64,000 nt of DNA from an uncultured Eubacteriales bacterium (GCA_905198155.1 CAJKBQ010000014.1:10892-74891); one strand, 5' to 3'. Shown: positions 42,951 to 51,538, counted from the stretch's first letter. Numbers and translations: made by a program. The notes: generated from the letters alone by a model not told the origin.

Positions 42951-43717
42951 GCGCGCGCGGAATGATCGCCGATATCCAGCGGTGCAGCCTGCACGACGGG
43001 CCGGGCATCCGCACCACCGTCTTTTTCAAAGGCTGCCCGCTGCACTGCGCGTGGTGCCACAACCCGGAGTGCATTGACCCCGCGCCGGAGGAGCTGTTTT
43101 ACGCGGAAAAATGCATTCACTGCGGTCACTGCGCCGAAGGGTGCTTTTCCGGTGCGCGGGTGACGTGCGGACGGGAACTGACCGTGCCGCAGCTGCTGGC
43201 AGAGCTGGACGGCGACCGCCCGTACTACGGCGCGGACGGCGGCGTGACGTTTTCCGGCGGCGAACCGATGATGCAGCCGGCGTTCCTGGCGGAAGCGGCC
43301 GATGCGTGCCGCGCCGCCGGGATCCGCACGGCGATTGAAACGTCTATGCTGCGGTTCGACGCGGAGATCCTGCGCCGGATGGACTGGATTATGGCCGACC
43401 TCAAAATCTGGGATTCCGACACGCACCGGCAGTACACCGGCGTGCCGAACGAACCGATCAAAGAAAATCTGCGCCGCGCCGATGCGCTCGGCATCCCGAT
43501 GGTGATCCGTACGCCGGTGATCCCGGAGATTGACCAAGGGATTCCGCAGATTGCGGAATTTGCCGCCGGGCTGCGCAGCGTGCGGCAGTACGAGCTGCTG
43601 CCGTATCACCCGCTGGGCGACGCCAAGCGCGCGGCGATGGGGCAGCCGCCCGCGCCGTTTACCGTGCCGCCCAAAGACATCATGAAGGAGTGGAATACCT
43701 ATGCTTTCTTACGCTGA
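42947..43717 (+). CDS. Glycyl-radical enzyme activating enzyme (radical SAM)
   Basis: 256-residue radical SAM enzyme that abstracts a hydrogen from the glycine of its partner to create the glycyl radical. The catalytic [4Fe-4S] motif is C30-PLH-C34-AW-C37 (CxxxCxxC). An added ferredoxin-type motif, C56, C59, C62 and C66 (CIHCGHCAEGC), marks the glycerol-dehydratase/choline-lyase type of activases; only one such four-Cys set is seen, where two are common. TFSGGEPMMQ is the SAM-binding GGE motif. GTG start at 42947 overlaps the preceding gene (GTGA), with GAGGAAG upstream. It overlaps the glycyl radical enzyme gene by 17 bp, giving tight coupling. Confidence 0.93.
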   Translation: MSARGMIADIQRCSLHDGPGIRTTVFFKGCPLHCAWCHNPECIDPAPEELFYAEKCIHCGHCAEGCFSGARVTCGRELTVPQLLAELDGDRPYYGADGGVTFSGGEPMMQPAFLAEAADACRAAGIRTAIETSMLRFDAEILRRMDWIMADLKIWDSDTHRQYTGVPNEPIKENLRRADALGIPMVIRTPVIPEIDQGIPQIAEFAAGLRSVRQYELLPYHPLGDAKRAAMGQPPAPFTVPPKDIMKEWNTYAFLR

Positions 43718-45917
43718 CCGCCTGGCGGAGATGCGCCGCACCAAAATCGCGCATACGCTCGCCAAGCGCGCGCAAAACGGATACACCGACCTCGACGACT
43801 TCGGCACCGTGCCGCTGCCGGAGGGGTACTATGTGGAGCCGTGGTACAACAGCGAAAACGGCAGCTTTTACGGGTTCGACGGGATGAGCGAAAACTTCGT
43901 CCGCGTGATGAACGCGCACGAACCGTATGTGGACCCGATGGAGATGCTGTGCGGCCGCTGGCGCGATATGCTCGTCAATTACCGCGGCGACATTCACTAT
44001 ATGCCGGACTGGATGAAGAAAAACCCGAAGATTCGCGACTTCGTTGCGCACGGCGCGACGGCGCAGTGGAGCAAGCGGTGGGACGAAAAGCACTTCCCGT
44101 ACGACGAGCTGAAGCCGCTGCAAAAAAAGTACAACATCACCACCGGCATCGACGGCGACGCGCACTTTGCGTGCGACTACCGGATCGGGCTGGCGCTGGG
44201 GTTCGGCGGTTTTTTGGAGAAAATTGAAAAATACCGCGCAATTCACCCCGACAAGGCCGATTTTTACAACGCCGAGGAACGCTGCGTCCGCGCGATGATC
44301 GACTTCGTCCAGCGGCACATCGACCGCATCCGGGAAATGATTCCCGCTGAAACGCGGCCGGAGCTGAAAGAGAATTTGCAGCAAATGCTGGAAACGTGCG
44401 AGCGCGTGAAGCTGGGCGCGCCGCAGACGTTCCGCGAAGCGTGCCAGTGGGTCGGGTTTTTCAACTGCTGCGCGCGCGTTTACACGCGCGACGGCGCCGG
44501 GTTCCAGCTGGACACGCTGCTGCTGCCGTATTACGAAGCGGACGTGAAGGCCGGGATTTTGGACGACGAGACGGCCAAATTCCTGATCGCGAACCTGCTG
44601 CTGATTGACCCGCACTACTACCAGGTGTCCGGCGTCGATGCCAACGACCGCGACATGACGAATCACCTGTCGTACCTGATTTTGGACGCGGCCGATTCGC
44701 TGAATATTTCCTGCAACATCACCGTGCGCGTGCACGAAAACTGCGACCCGGAATTCCTGCGCAAAGCGGTGTACTACCTGTTCAAAAACAAAAACGGCTG
44801 GCCGCGCTTCTGCAACGACAAAACGCTGGCCGAAGGCTATATGCGCACCGGCGCCGACAAGCAGACGGCGCGCGAACGCATTGCGGTGGGGTGCAACTGG
44901 ATGTGCGTGCCCGGCCGCGAATTCCCGATGAACGACACCGTCAAAGTCAACGTCGCCAAAGTGATGGAGCAGGCGCTGATCGATCTGCGCGGCGAGGCAG
45001 ACAAATCCACCGACCGGCTGTTTGAACTGTTCCAAACGCACCTGAAAAAAGCGGTGGAAGTGACGGCGGCGGGCGTGAACCTGCATTTGGATCACGTGTG
45101 GCAGGTGACGCCGGAGCTGATTATGAACCTGATGATGCACCACACGATCGAAGAAGGACTGGACGCGTCGCAGGCCGCGGAGCTGTTCACCGTCGGGGTG
45201 GACGGCGCGGGGCTGGCCGTAGTCGCCGATTCGTTCGGCGCAATCCAGTGCCGCGTGGAGCAGGAGCACCGCCTGACGTGGGATCAGCTGTACGACGCGA
45301 TGGACAGCGACTTTGCCGACGAACGCATCCGCGCGATGATGAAATCGGCGCCGCGGTACTGCGGCGGCGGAACGATCTCCGATGCATGGGCGAAAAAGCT
45401 GACCGATGTGTGGGTGCGCACGGTGCGCGCGCAGCAAATGCCGAAAGGACGCCAGCTGGTGCCGGGCTGGTTTTCGTGGGCGCGATCGATCGAATACGGG
45501 TCGGTCGTCGGCGCGACGCCCAATGGCCGCCGCAGCGGGGAGCCGATTTCGCACGGCGCAAACCCGAACCCCGGCTTCCGGCAGGACGGCGCGGTTACGG
45601 CACAGTCCAGCGGGATTGCGGCGGTGCAGTGCGGATACGGCAACACCGCACCGCTCCAGCTGGAGTTTGACCCGCAGATCACCATCCAGGAAGGCGGCGT
45701 AGACCGCGTGCTGGAGCTGATCCGGACGCATTTCCGCCTGGGCGGCACGCTGATTAACATCAATGTGCTCGACGGCCAAAAGCTGCTCGAAGCGAACAAA
45801 GATCCGTCGCTGCACCCCGATTTGGTGGTGCGCGTCACGGGATTTACGGCGTATTTTGCGTCGCTAAGCCCCAAATTCCGGCAGCTGGTCGTGGATCGGT
45901 TCCTGCAGGGGATGTAA
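43701..45917 (+). CDS. Glycyl radical enzyme of unassigned substrate (PFL-like)
   Basis: 738-residue glycyl radical enzyme. The C-terminal radical loop is LVVRVTGFTAYFASLSPKF with Gly714. The preceding family segments GATPNGRRSGEPISHGANP (604-622) and GGTLININVLDG (681-692) are present. The mid-protein cysteine expected to form the thiyl radical is Cys398 in ERIAVGCNWMCVPG. Most dehydratases, lyases and decarboxylases of this class have Cys-x-Glu here and formate lyases have Cys-Cys; this protein has Cys-Asn-Trp, so no known reaction can be assigned. Oxygen-sensitive cytoplasmic enzyme. AAGGAG precedes ATG 43701 inside the activase gene. Last gene of the operon. Confidence 0.92.
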   Translation: MLSYADRLAEMRRTKIAHTLAKRAQNGYTDLDDFGTVPLPEGYYVEPWYNSENGSFYGFDGMSENFVRVMNAHEPYVDPMEMLCGRWRDMLVNYRGDIHYMPDWMKKNPKIRDFVAHGATAQWSKRWDEKHFPYDELKPLQKKYNITTGIDGDAHFACDYRIGLALGFGGFLEKIEKYRAIHPDKADFYNAEERCVRAMIDFVQRHIDRIREMIPAETRPELKENLQQMLETCERVKLGAPQTFREACQWVGFFNCCARVYTRDGAGFQLDTLLLPYYEADVKAGILDDETAKFLIANLLLIDPHYYQVSGVDANDRDMTNHLSYLILDAADSLNISCNITVRVHENCDPEFLRKAVYYLFKNKNGWPRFCNDKTLAEGYMRTGADKQTARERIAVGCNWMCVPGREFPMNDTVKVNVAKVMEQALIDLRGEADKSTDRLFELFQTHLKKAVEVTAAGVNLHLDHVWQVTPELIMNLMMHHTIEEGLDASQAAELFTVGVDGAGLAVVADSFGAIQCRVEQEHRLTWDQLYDAMDSDFADERIRAMMKSAPRYCGGGTISDAWAKKLTDVWVRTVRAQQMPKGRQLVPGWFSWARSIEYGSVVGATPNGRRSGEPISHGANPNPGFRQDGAVTAQSSGIAAVQCGYGNTAPLQLEFDPQITIQEGGVDRVLELIRTHFRLGGTLININVLDGQKLLEANKDPSLHPDLVVRVTGFTAYFASLSPKFRQLVVDRFLQGM

Positions 45918-45920
45918 AGC

Positions 45921-45959
45921 AAAAGCCGGTCGGTGCGCGTGCATCGGCCGGCTTTTTTT
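45921..45959. terminator. Operon terminator
   Basis: AAAAGCCGG-TCGGTGC pairs with GCATCGG-CCGGCTTTT around GCGT, followed by a T-run. It ends the glycyl radical operon and can act for the convergent gene. Confidence 0.9.
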
Positions 45960-46013
45960 GGCGTGCGGACGGAAAAGTTTTGCTCCGAGGGAATGCGGGA
46001 AAGATACCGGTTT

Positions 46014-47540
46014 TCAGTTTGCGCTGCACACAAACTGCACCGGGATATAGATCCGCCCGGGGCGGTCGTGGGCGCGGACTTCCAGCAGGACGGTCTGCAC
46101 CGGTTCGCGGAACAGCCCGGCCGTGACGGTGAATTCCGCTTCGGCATTGCCGCTGCCGCAGTGATACTGGTTCAGGAAAATCGCCTGCTGTGTGCCGCCG
46201 CTGATCGTCCAGTCCTCCGGCAGCATCCACCGCAGTTCCAGCCACAGCTGCGCGCCGACAAATCCGGAGACGTTTTCCGCGTGCAGATGCAGCCGCGCCG
46301 TGGCGCCGGATTGCAGGCTCACGCCGTCGAGCGCGCTGACCTGGATTTTCATAATCGGGTTTTCGCCGGTGAACGTTTCGGCGCACACGGGGTAGTAATC
46401 TTTGAAGCAGTACGACCGGAGGTGGAACGGCCCGCGCGGCCGGTCGGCCATCTGATCCGCGTCCAGCAGCGTCAGCTCTGCGCCGACGGCGAACGGATCG
46501 AACTGCCCGACCATAAATGCCGGCATCAGCCGGCAGGTGCGCTGCGTCAGCTCGGGAATATCTTTCGGGATATCAATAAACGACGTTTTTGTGTTCAGCG
46601 AGCAGGTTGCGATGGTGTCGCCGACGGGCGCGACCCACTGCTCCGGCAGATTGGCAGCGCCGCGGAGGATGCCCAGCATCGCGCCCAGCGTGGCGGTGGT
46701 GCAGTCGCCGTCTTCGCCGCATCCGGCAGCGATGCAGATGCTGCGCCCAAAGTCGCTTTCGCCGAACAGCCACCCGATCACCACAATGCCGATGTTGCTC
46801 GGCGCGTCGTACCCCCACGGACCCAGCGGCAGGTTGTCCGCCGACGGTTTGCCGGTCTGGCGGCCGAACGAGCCGGGGATTTCGCTGAGCAGCCGGATGC
46901 GCGCCTGCTTCCACGTCATGCGCTCGGCATGGCACTGCTGCGCGATGCGTACCGCTTTGGCGACGCCGCAGTCCGCCGGAATGTACGACAGGCCGATGTC
47001 GATCAGCGTTTCCGGGTCGCCGCAGACGAATGCCGCGCTTTCGAGCGCCGCGGTGAATACTTCGGCGTACACGCCTTCGTCGGCATGATCCACGCTCGCG
47101 TCCTCGTACGCGTATTTCACCGCCAGTTCCGGGTGCCCCGGCATCAGACACGCCCACAGCTCGCTGCGGATCCACGCACCGTTGGAGTCTTTGAACGCGT
47201 TGCAGTACGCGCCGGACAGCGGCGGTTCCAGCCCCAGCCGCAGATTGCACTTGCCGACACCGTACTCCGCCCAGTTCGGAACGATCGCCGTGATCCAGTA
47301 TTCCGCCAGGATTTTGGCGTTGACGCCCGTTTGGTACCGTTCCGCCGCGCACAACCATGCCAGCTGTAAGTCAAGGTCGTCGTTCGGCAGCGCACCGGCC
47401 GACAGATCGGTGGTGTAAAAGTCAAGATCCACCGCGCGGTTGCTGCCCTCAAACGGTGCGCCCAGCGTGCCGCCGATGTTTTTGCCCAGCCAGCATCCGC
47501 GGACTTTGTCGCGGTACTCGGCCATCGAAAGTGTTGCCAT
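46014..47540 (-). CDS. ADP-ribosylglycohydrolase-fold protein with a C-terminal beta domain
   Basis: 508-residue protein. Residues ~1-370 have the ADP-ribosylglycohydrolase fold: RGCWLGKNIGGTLGAPFEG, the metal-binding LPNDDLDLQLAWL (D54, D55) and the second metal motif CGEDGDCTTATLGAMLG. The last ~120 residues are a beta-rich domain. In catabolic clusters such ARH homologues are suspected to cleave N- or O-glycosidic bonds of small molecules, not protein ADP-ribose; this is inference. ATG 47540 follows AAAAGGAG. The gene converges on the glycyl radical operon and has an AraC-style operator, suggesting co-induction with it. Confidence 0.87.
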   Translation of the reverse strand: MATLSMAEYRDKVRGCWLGKNIGGTLGAPFEGSNRAVDLDFYTTDLSAGALPNDDLDLQLAWLCAAERYQTGVNAKILAEYWITAIVPNWAEYGVGKCNLRLGLEPPLSGAYCNAFKDSNGAWIRSELWACLMPGHPELAVKYAYEDASVDHADEGVYAEVFTAALESAAFVCGDPETLIDIGLSYIPADCGVAKAVRIAQQCHAERMTWKQARIRLLSEIPGSFGRQTGKPSADNLPLGPWGYDAPSNIGIVVIGWLFGESDFGRSICIAAGCGEDGDCTTATLGAMLGILRGAANLPEQWVAPVGDTIATCSLNTKTSFIDIPKDIPELTQRTCRLMPAFMVGQFDPFAVGAELTLLDADQMADRPRGPFHLRSYCFKDYYPVCAETFTGENPIMKIQVSALDGVSLQSGATARLHLHAENVSGFVGAQLWLELRWMLPEDWTISGGTQQAIFLNQYHCGSGNAEAEFTVTAGLFREPVQTVLLEVRAHDRPGRIYIPVQFVCSAN

Positions 47541-47576
47541 AGTTCCAGACACTCCTTTTCCAAGATCGTTTTTTAT

Positions 47577-47668
47577 ATTATACCAGATTTTCGGCCGTCT
47601 GTCCCGGCGAAACCGATCGACTTCCATGCGAAACCGATCGGTTTTGGGCAGGAATCTGATCGTTTTCG
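47577..47668 (-). promoter_or_regulatory. Promoter with tandem AraC-like operators
   Basis: Minus-strand TATAAT (47577-47582), 17-bp spacer, weak -35 GGGACA (47600-47605). Directly upstream are two direct copies of CGATCGGTTTCG (47608-47619 and 47629-47640), 21 bp apart, i.e. two helical turns. The second copy extends into a perfect palindrome AAACCGATCGGTTT (47631-47644). A third, inverted copy with one mismatch lies at 47658-47668. This is the usual layout of AraC/XylS activator sites next to a poor -35 box. Confidence 0.7.
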
Positions 47669-48840
47669 CATGGTTTGCCCAATTGCAAGAAAAAAGCGTC
47701 CGCACCTTGCGATGCGGACGCTGCTGATGATTATTGAATGGAGCGCCATGACGGGCTTTACCCGTCGAAGTGAAAAAGTAAAAAATCGCTTTCTGAAAAT
47801 GCGGTTCACATTTTCCGGGTACTTACCGCCGATTTTCGGGATCGGCGGCGGCGTGAACCGGCGGACAATCAGTCAAAATCATTGGACTGCCTCCCAATCA
47901 GATTCGTGGTTGGTTTTGCAAGCCCCCGGCGGAACTTGCCGGACGAACAGTACCCTGTACTTTGGACTCAACTCCTGTCAAATGCTCAATGTGTCAATTG
48001 CGGATATCGAAGAAACCGTGCCAAAACGGTTCTGCTCAAAACATGGGACTCAGCCTTTCTGCTTGAGCTTTGGACTCAGCTCAAAAGTCAATGGTTGGTT
48101 TTGCAAGCCCCGGCGGGACCTGCCGGACGAACAACAACCTGTATTTTGGACTCACTCCTGTCAGATATCGATGCATTTCTATGCTTCTGTGCGATGGAAT
48201 CGTGCCGGTGCGGCTGCACAGGCGAAGCAAATCAAATCATTGGACTCAGCCTTTCCGTTGAATTTGGGAATCCTGTTGTTTTATTCTGAACGGAGGGTGC
48301 GCCCCGTGCGCTTCTCCGGAAAACTCCTGACGGTGTTTGGGGGGAACCGAACAAAATCGGGGAACATCTCGCTGAGGATACAAACTTACTTAGCCCATTG
48401 GACTCATGCCTTTCGGAATAAGATGGGGGTACCGAAACTTACCGGAATTTCGGACTCACCTCTTTCTGCAAACGTAAAAATGATGGATAACTCGATCTAT
48501 TCAATTGTACGGTCCTGGCCGCACTGCATTTGTTCCGGAAATTCAAATATCCCGACTGGATCGGGTGCTTGAAAGCCGCCATTCGGCTTCGCGCGAACCC
48601 CGCGTTATTTTCCGGACGTCTGCTGCGACCCTTCTTCCTTGTTCACTGGACTCTCCTCCTTTCGGCGTTTTTCGTTTTCTCTCTTCCTTGATTGCATCTA
48701 TATCATACCACATCATCATGCGAATGTCAATAGATATTTTCAAAAAAATTGCTTTTATTTTATGAATTTCACTATTGCACAAAACGAATCTATCAAATAT
48801 AGGCAACCCTACAAACTTTTCGAAACTTGGCGGAATTCGC
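47669..48840. other. Gene-free, lower-GC island
   Basis: About 1.2 kb with clearly lower GC and different base usage from its surroundings. The longest open frame on the plus strand (47670-48572) reads as no known protein and has no ribosome site. The motif TTGGACTCA or GGACTCA recurs at least six times between 47,970 and 48,460. The region contains the 70-bp repeat listed separately. It may be decayed mobile DNA or an unrecognised structured RNA. Confidence 0.5.
47907..48163. repeat. Pair of degenerate ~73-bp direct repeats
   Basis: Copy 1 at 47907-47980 and copy 2 at 48092-48163 both begin TGGTTGGTTTTGCAAGCCC, continue with GCCGGACGAACA, and end in TTGGACTCA followed by CTCCTGTCA. They differ by scattered substitutions and short indels. 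The 185-bp period is not continued on either side. Confidence 0.7.
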
Positions 48841-48869
48841 TTGCAATTCTGCTGAAAATGTATTATAAT
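48841..48869 (+). promoter_or_regulatory. degV promoter
   Basis: TTGCAA (48841-48846) and perfect TATAAT (48864-48869), 17-bp spacing, about 42 bp before ATG 48911. Confidence 0.85.
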
Positions 48870-48910
48870 AAAAATGTTAGCGCTTTGCAAAAACAGAGGA
48901 GAATTTTGGA

Positions 48911-49762
48911 ATGAGTCAGAAGATTAAAATTATTTCAGACAGCACCAGCGACCTGACCCCCGCGCTTTGCGAGCAGTACGGGATTTCGATCGTACCGCTG
49001 ACGGTCACCCTCGGGACCGAATCGTTCCTGGACGGCGTCACGATCCAGCCGGACCGGCTGTATGCGTACTACACGCAGCACAAAGCGCTGCCCAAAACGG
49101 CTGCGCCCACACCGGTGGATTTTCAAAACGAATTTCAGAAGTGGACGGCGCAGGGGTACGACGTGATCTGCTTCACAATCAGCTCCGATTTTTCCGCATC
49201 CTATACCAATGCCTGCCTGGCGGCGGAGGGGATGCGCGGCGTGTACATCGTAGATTCGCGGAACCTGTCCACCGGTGTCGGCCTGCAAGTGCTGCGCGCG
49301 GCGGAGTGGGCGGCGCAGGGTGTCCCCACGGAAGAACTGATTCAGCGGCTGGCGGCGCTTCCGGCCAAAGTGGAGGCCAGCTTCATCATCAACACGCTCG
49401 AATTCCTGTGGAAAGGCGGCCGCTGCTCCGGCGTGGCGGCGCTGGGCGCCAACGTGCTGCGGCTGAAACCGTGCATCGAAGTGATCGACGGCAAAATGTC
49501 CGTCGGCAAAAAATTCCGCGGCGACCTGACGTCGTGCGTGAAAAACTACGTCCGCCAGCGGCTGGAAAACCGCACCGATATCGACACCTCGCGCATTTTC
49601 ATCACGCATTCCGGGATGACCGACCCGGCGGACGTGGAAGCGGCGCGCTGCGCCATCGAGCAGTGTATGCATTTCGATGAAATCCTCGAAACGCACGCCA
49701 ACTGCACCGTCTGCACGCACTGCGGGCCGAATACGCTCGGCGTGCTGTTCATCCGGAAATAA
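48911..49762 (+). CDS. DegV-family fatty acid-binding protein
   Basis: 283-residue DegV protein. Members bind a fatty acid and present it to fatty acid kinase (FakA) for incorporation into phospholipid. Family features are the N-terminal IISDSTSDLTPALCEQYGI, VPLTVTLGTESFLDGV, and FTISSDFSASYTNACLAAE with VDSRNLSTGVG. The C-terminal FITHSGMTDPADVEAARCAI and THCGPNTLGVLF complete the fold. AGAGGAGAATTTTGGA precedes the ATG. FakA is not in this window. Confidence 0.93.
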   Translation: MSQKIKIISDSTSDLTPALCEQYGISIVPLTVTLGTESFLDGVTIQPDRLYAYYTQHKALPKTAAPTPVDFQNEFQKWTAQGYDVICFTISSDFSASYTNACLAAEGMRGVYIVDSRNLSTGVGLQVLRAAEWAAQGVPTEELIQRLAALPAKVEASFIINTLEFLWKGGRCSGVAALGANVLRLKPCIEVIDGKMSVGKKFRGDLTSCVKNYVRQRLENRTDIDTSRIFITHSGMTDPADVEAARCAIEQCMHFDEILETHANCTVCTHCGPNTLGVLFIRK

Positions 49763-49807
49763 CCGTCCCCCTATTTTGTACGCAGAGAAGGAGCATCGGG
49801 TTCGCTC

Positions 49808-51106
49808 ATGGAAACCGAAAAACACAGCGCATTCCTGTCCGGAACCATCCAAACCTATATCCCGGAAAAACGGTATGGGTTTATTCGCTGCGGCAGTCTG
49901 ACGTATTTCTTTCACCAAACGGCAATGGAAACGCCGTTTGAACCGGAAATTGGTAAAAAAGTGACGTTCGTTCCATCCGAAAACCGGAAAGGGCGCTGCG
50001 CAGTGCGGGTTCGCCCCGTTTACCCCAAAGTCAAAGGCGAATTCGGGTACATCCCGCTGCCGAACAAGCGGTGCGCGCTGGACAACCGCGAGTGCATCGC
50101 ATTCCTGCGCGCGCAGCACGAGGCCATTACCCAAACACTTGACCTGCTGACCCAGTGCGGGATCACGGCGACGATGTCGCCCAACGGCTGGGTGACGCTG
50201 GACACGCACGCGTTCGACACGCTGCGCGATGCGGGCGCAGACGGCGGCAACCGTGCGCGGCGGGTGCCGTCGGGATATCCGGATACATTTGCCAATCTGC
50301 TCCGGCTGCTGGAACGGCAGCTCAACCATTTCAACCGCGTGTACAGCAACCTCCAAAAAGGCATGGCGGGGGAGCGCAACACCGCATATGCGCTGCGGTC
50401 GGTCGAAATGCGCTATCCTGTGCTGTACAATGTACTGCTCGAAGAAGGCAAAGGCAAGCGCCGATTTTCCGCCGAGAGCGACGCGGTGGTGCTGACGAAC
50501 CGGGCGATGTTTCTGGTCGAAACCAAAAACTACGGCGGCAAAGGCGACGTGCTGCGCATCGCCGCTGACGGCCGGTGGACGGTATATAATCCGACGAAGC
50601 GCAAAACGATCGTCGTGTCGCCTAACCCCAGCAAGCAGATTTCCGACCATGTGTTCGTGATGCAGCAGTTTTTGCAGCGCGCCGTGGGGACGGCGCTGCC
50701 GATTGTCCCGGTGATCGCCATCGCGAACAACAATGTCAGCGTGGCGGACGAAAGCGGCGGCGAAGCGCCGCGCGTGCTGCGGTCCGATATGCTGGGGACG
50801 TTCATCCTCAACCGGATCGAATCCTGCCCGGCCGCTGTGCCGGACGATGAAATGGCGCGTGTGCAGGAGGCGCTGGAAAGCGCATCCCGCCCGGCCCAAA
50901 AGTACGAGGTGCTCGATTACCGCGCCAATATCCGGACGGTGTGCGACAAGCTGCTGGAATTGTCGCAGCTGTACCAGGCGGACTGCGCCCAGGCCGACCG
51001 TGCAGCGGTGCCGAAGAAGCTGCGCCGCCGCGCATCCCAAAAGAACGGTTTTTCCGCCGTGATGGATGCATTGCACGGGATCTGGAAGATGGTTTTTAAC
51101 CGGTAA
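49808..51106 (+). CDS. Cold-shock-domain / NERD-nuclease fusion protein
   Basis: 432-residue protein. Residues ~8-70 look like a cold-shock domain: FLSGTIQTYIPEKRYGFIRC holds an RNP1-like strand and LTYFFHQTAM an RNP2-like strand. After a helical linker, residues ~185-310 form a NERD (nuclease-related) domain with GMAGERNTAYALRS (Glu189), RRFSAESDAVVLTNRAMFLV (Asp225) and ETKNYGGKGDV (Glu238, Lys240), the restriction-endonuclease-like triad. The C-terminal ~120 residues are helical and basic. It probably binds and cleaves nucleic acid; the biological role is unknown. AAGGAG lies 15 nt before ATG 49808, a rather long spacing. Confidence 0.75.
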   Translation: METEKHSAFLSGTIQTYIPEKRYGFIRCGSLTYFFHQTAMETPFEPEIGKKVTFVPSENRKGRCAVRVRPVYPKVKGEFGYIPLPNKRCALDNRECIAFLRAQHEAITQTLDLLTQCGITATMSPNGWVTLDTHAFDTLRDAGADGGNRARRVPSGYPDTFANLLRLLERQLNHFNRVYSNLQKGMAGERNTAYALRSVEMRYPVLYNVLLEEGKGKRRFSAESDAVVLTNRAMFLVETKNYGGKGDVLRIAADGRWTVYNPTKRKTIVVSPNPSKQISDHVFVMQQFLQRAVGTALPIVPVIAIANNNVSVADESGGEAPRVLRSDMLGTFILNRIESCPAAVPDDEMARVQEALESASRPAQKYEVLDYRANIRTVCDKLLELSQLYQADCAQADRAAVPKKLRRRASQKNGFSAVMDALHGIWKMVFNR

Positions 51107-51110
51107 ACCC

Positions 51111-51161
51111 AAAAATCCCCCGCGTGCGCGGCATGGATGCTGCGGACGCGGGGGATTTTTT
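51111..51161. terminator. Convergent intrinsic terminator
   Basis: AAAAATCCCCCGCG (51111-51124) pairs with CGCGGGGGATTTTT (51147-51160); it serves the NERD gene (+) and the VapD-like gene (-). Confidence 0.9.
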
Positions 51162-51166
51162 GGGGT

Positions 51167-51538
51167 TCAGCCGAGCAAAACTTCGGCGGGCGGCGCGTTT
51201 TGCGTGGCAGTCTCTCTTTGGGTGATGTCCAGCAGGCTGTGCTGCGGCCCAATGTTGGTGACATCAATCTGGGTAACGCATTGCGGAAACCAGGGCAGCG
51301 CCATCACAAGGTCTTCCATGAGCAGGTTGATATCGGTGTTTGTCATCTTTCCGGTCGAAGTGTAAACGGAAAATTGCCGATGCGCAAACCCGTTCTGTTT
51401 CAGGAACCGACTGATATCAGCGTACGCTTTTTTATAAAATTTGGGGTTCGCTGTGGACGTTGGCCGCGGATAATGCGCGGCCAACGCTTTTTGGCTCAGA
51501 TCAAAGGTGATCTGTTTTCGGTATCCGTGTCCCATCAT
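51167..51538 (-). CDS. VapD-like endoribonuclease family protein
   Basis: 123-residue protein resembling VapD, a Cas2-like ferredoxin-fold ribonuclease that acts as a toxin in some bacteria. The first strand RKQITFDLSQKA holds Asp13 at the position of the Cas2-type catalytic aspartate. FYKKAYADISRFLKQNGFAH and RQFSVYTSTGKMTNTDINL match the VapD helix and second strand, and DLVMALPWFPQCVTQIDVTN the third part. The ATG (51538) overlaps the stop of the upstream gene by four bases (ATGA), so the two are co-translated, as in toxin-antitoxin pairs. The last ~20 residues are an unstructured tail. Confidence 0.75.
   Translation of the reverse strand: MMGHGYRKQITFDLSQKALAAHYPRPTSTANPKFYKKAYADISRFLKQNGFAHRQFSVYTSTGKMTNTDINLLMEDLVMALPWFPQCVTQIDVTNIGPQHSLLDITQRETATQNAPPAEVLLG

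Noticed and set aside
47907..48163. Possible CRISPR array
   Set aside because: Only two long, degenerate copies with no regular short repeat/spacer pattern and no cas genes nearby.
47670..48572. 300-codon open frame in the low-GC island
   Set aside because: No ribosome site, no domain, repeats translate in different frames; not called as a gene.
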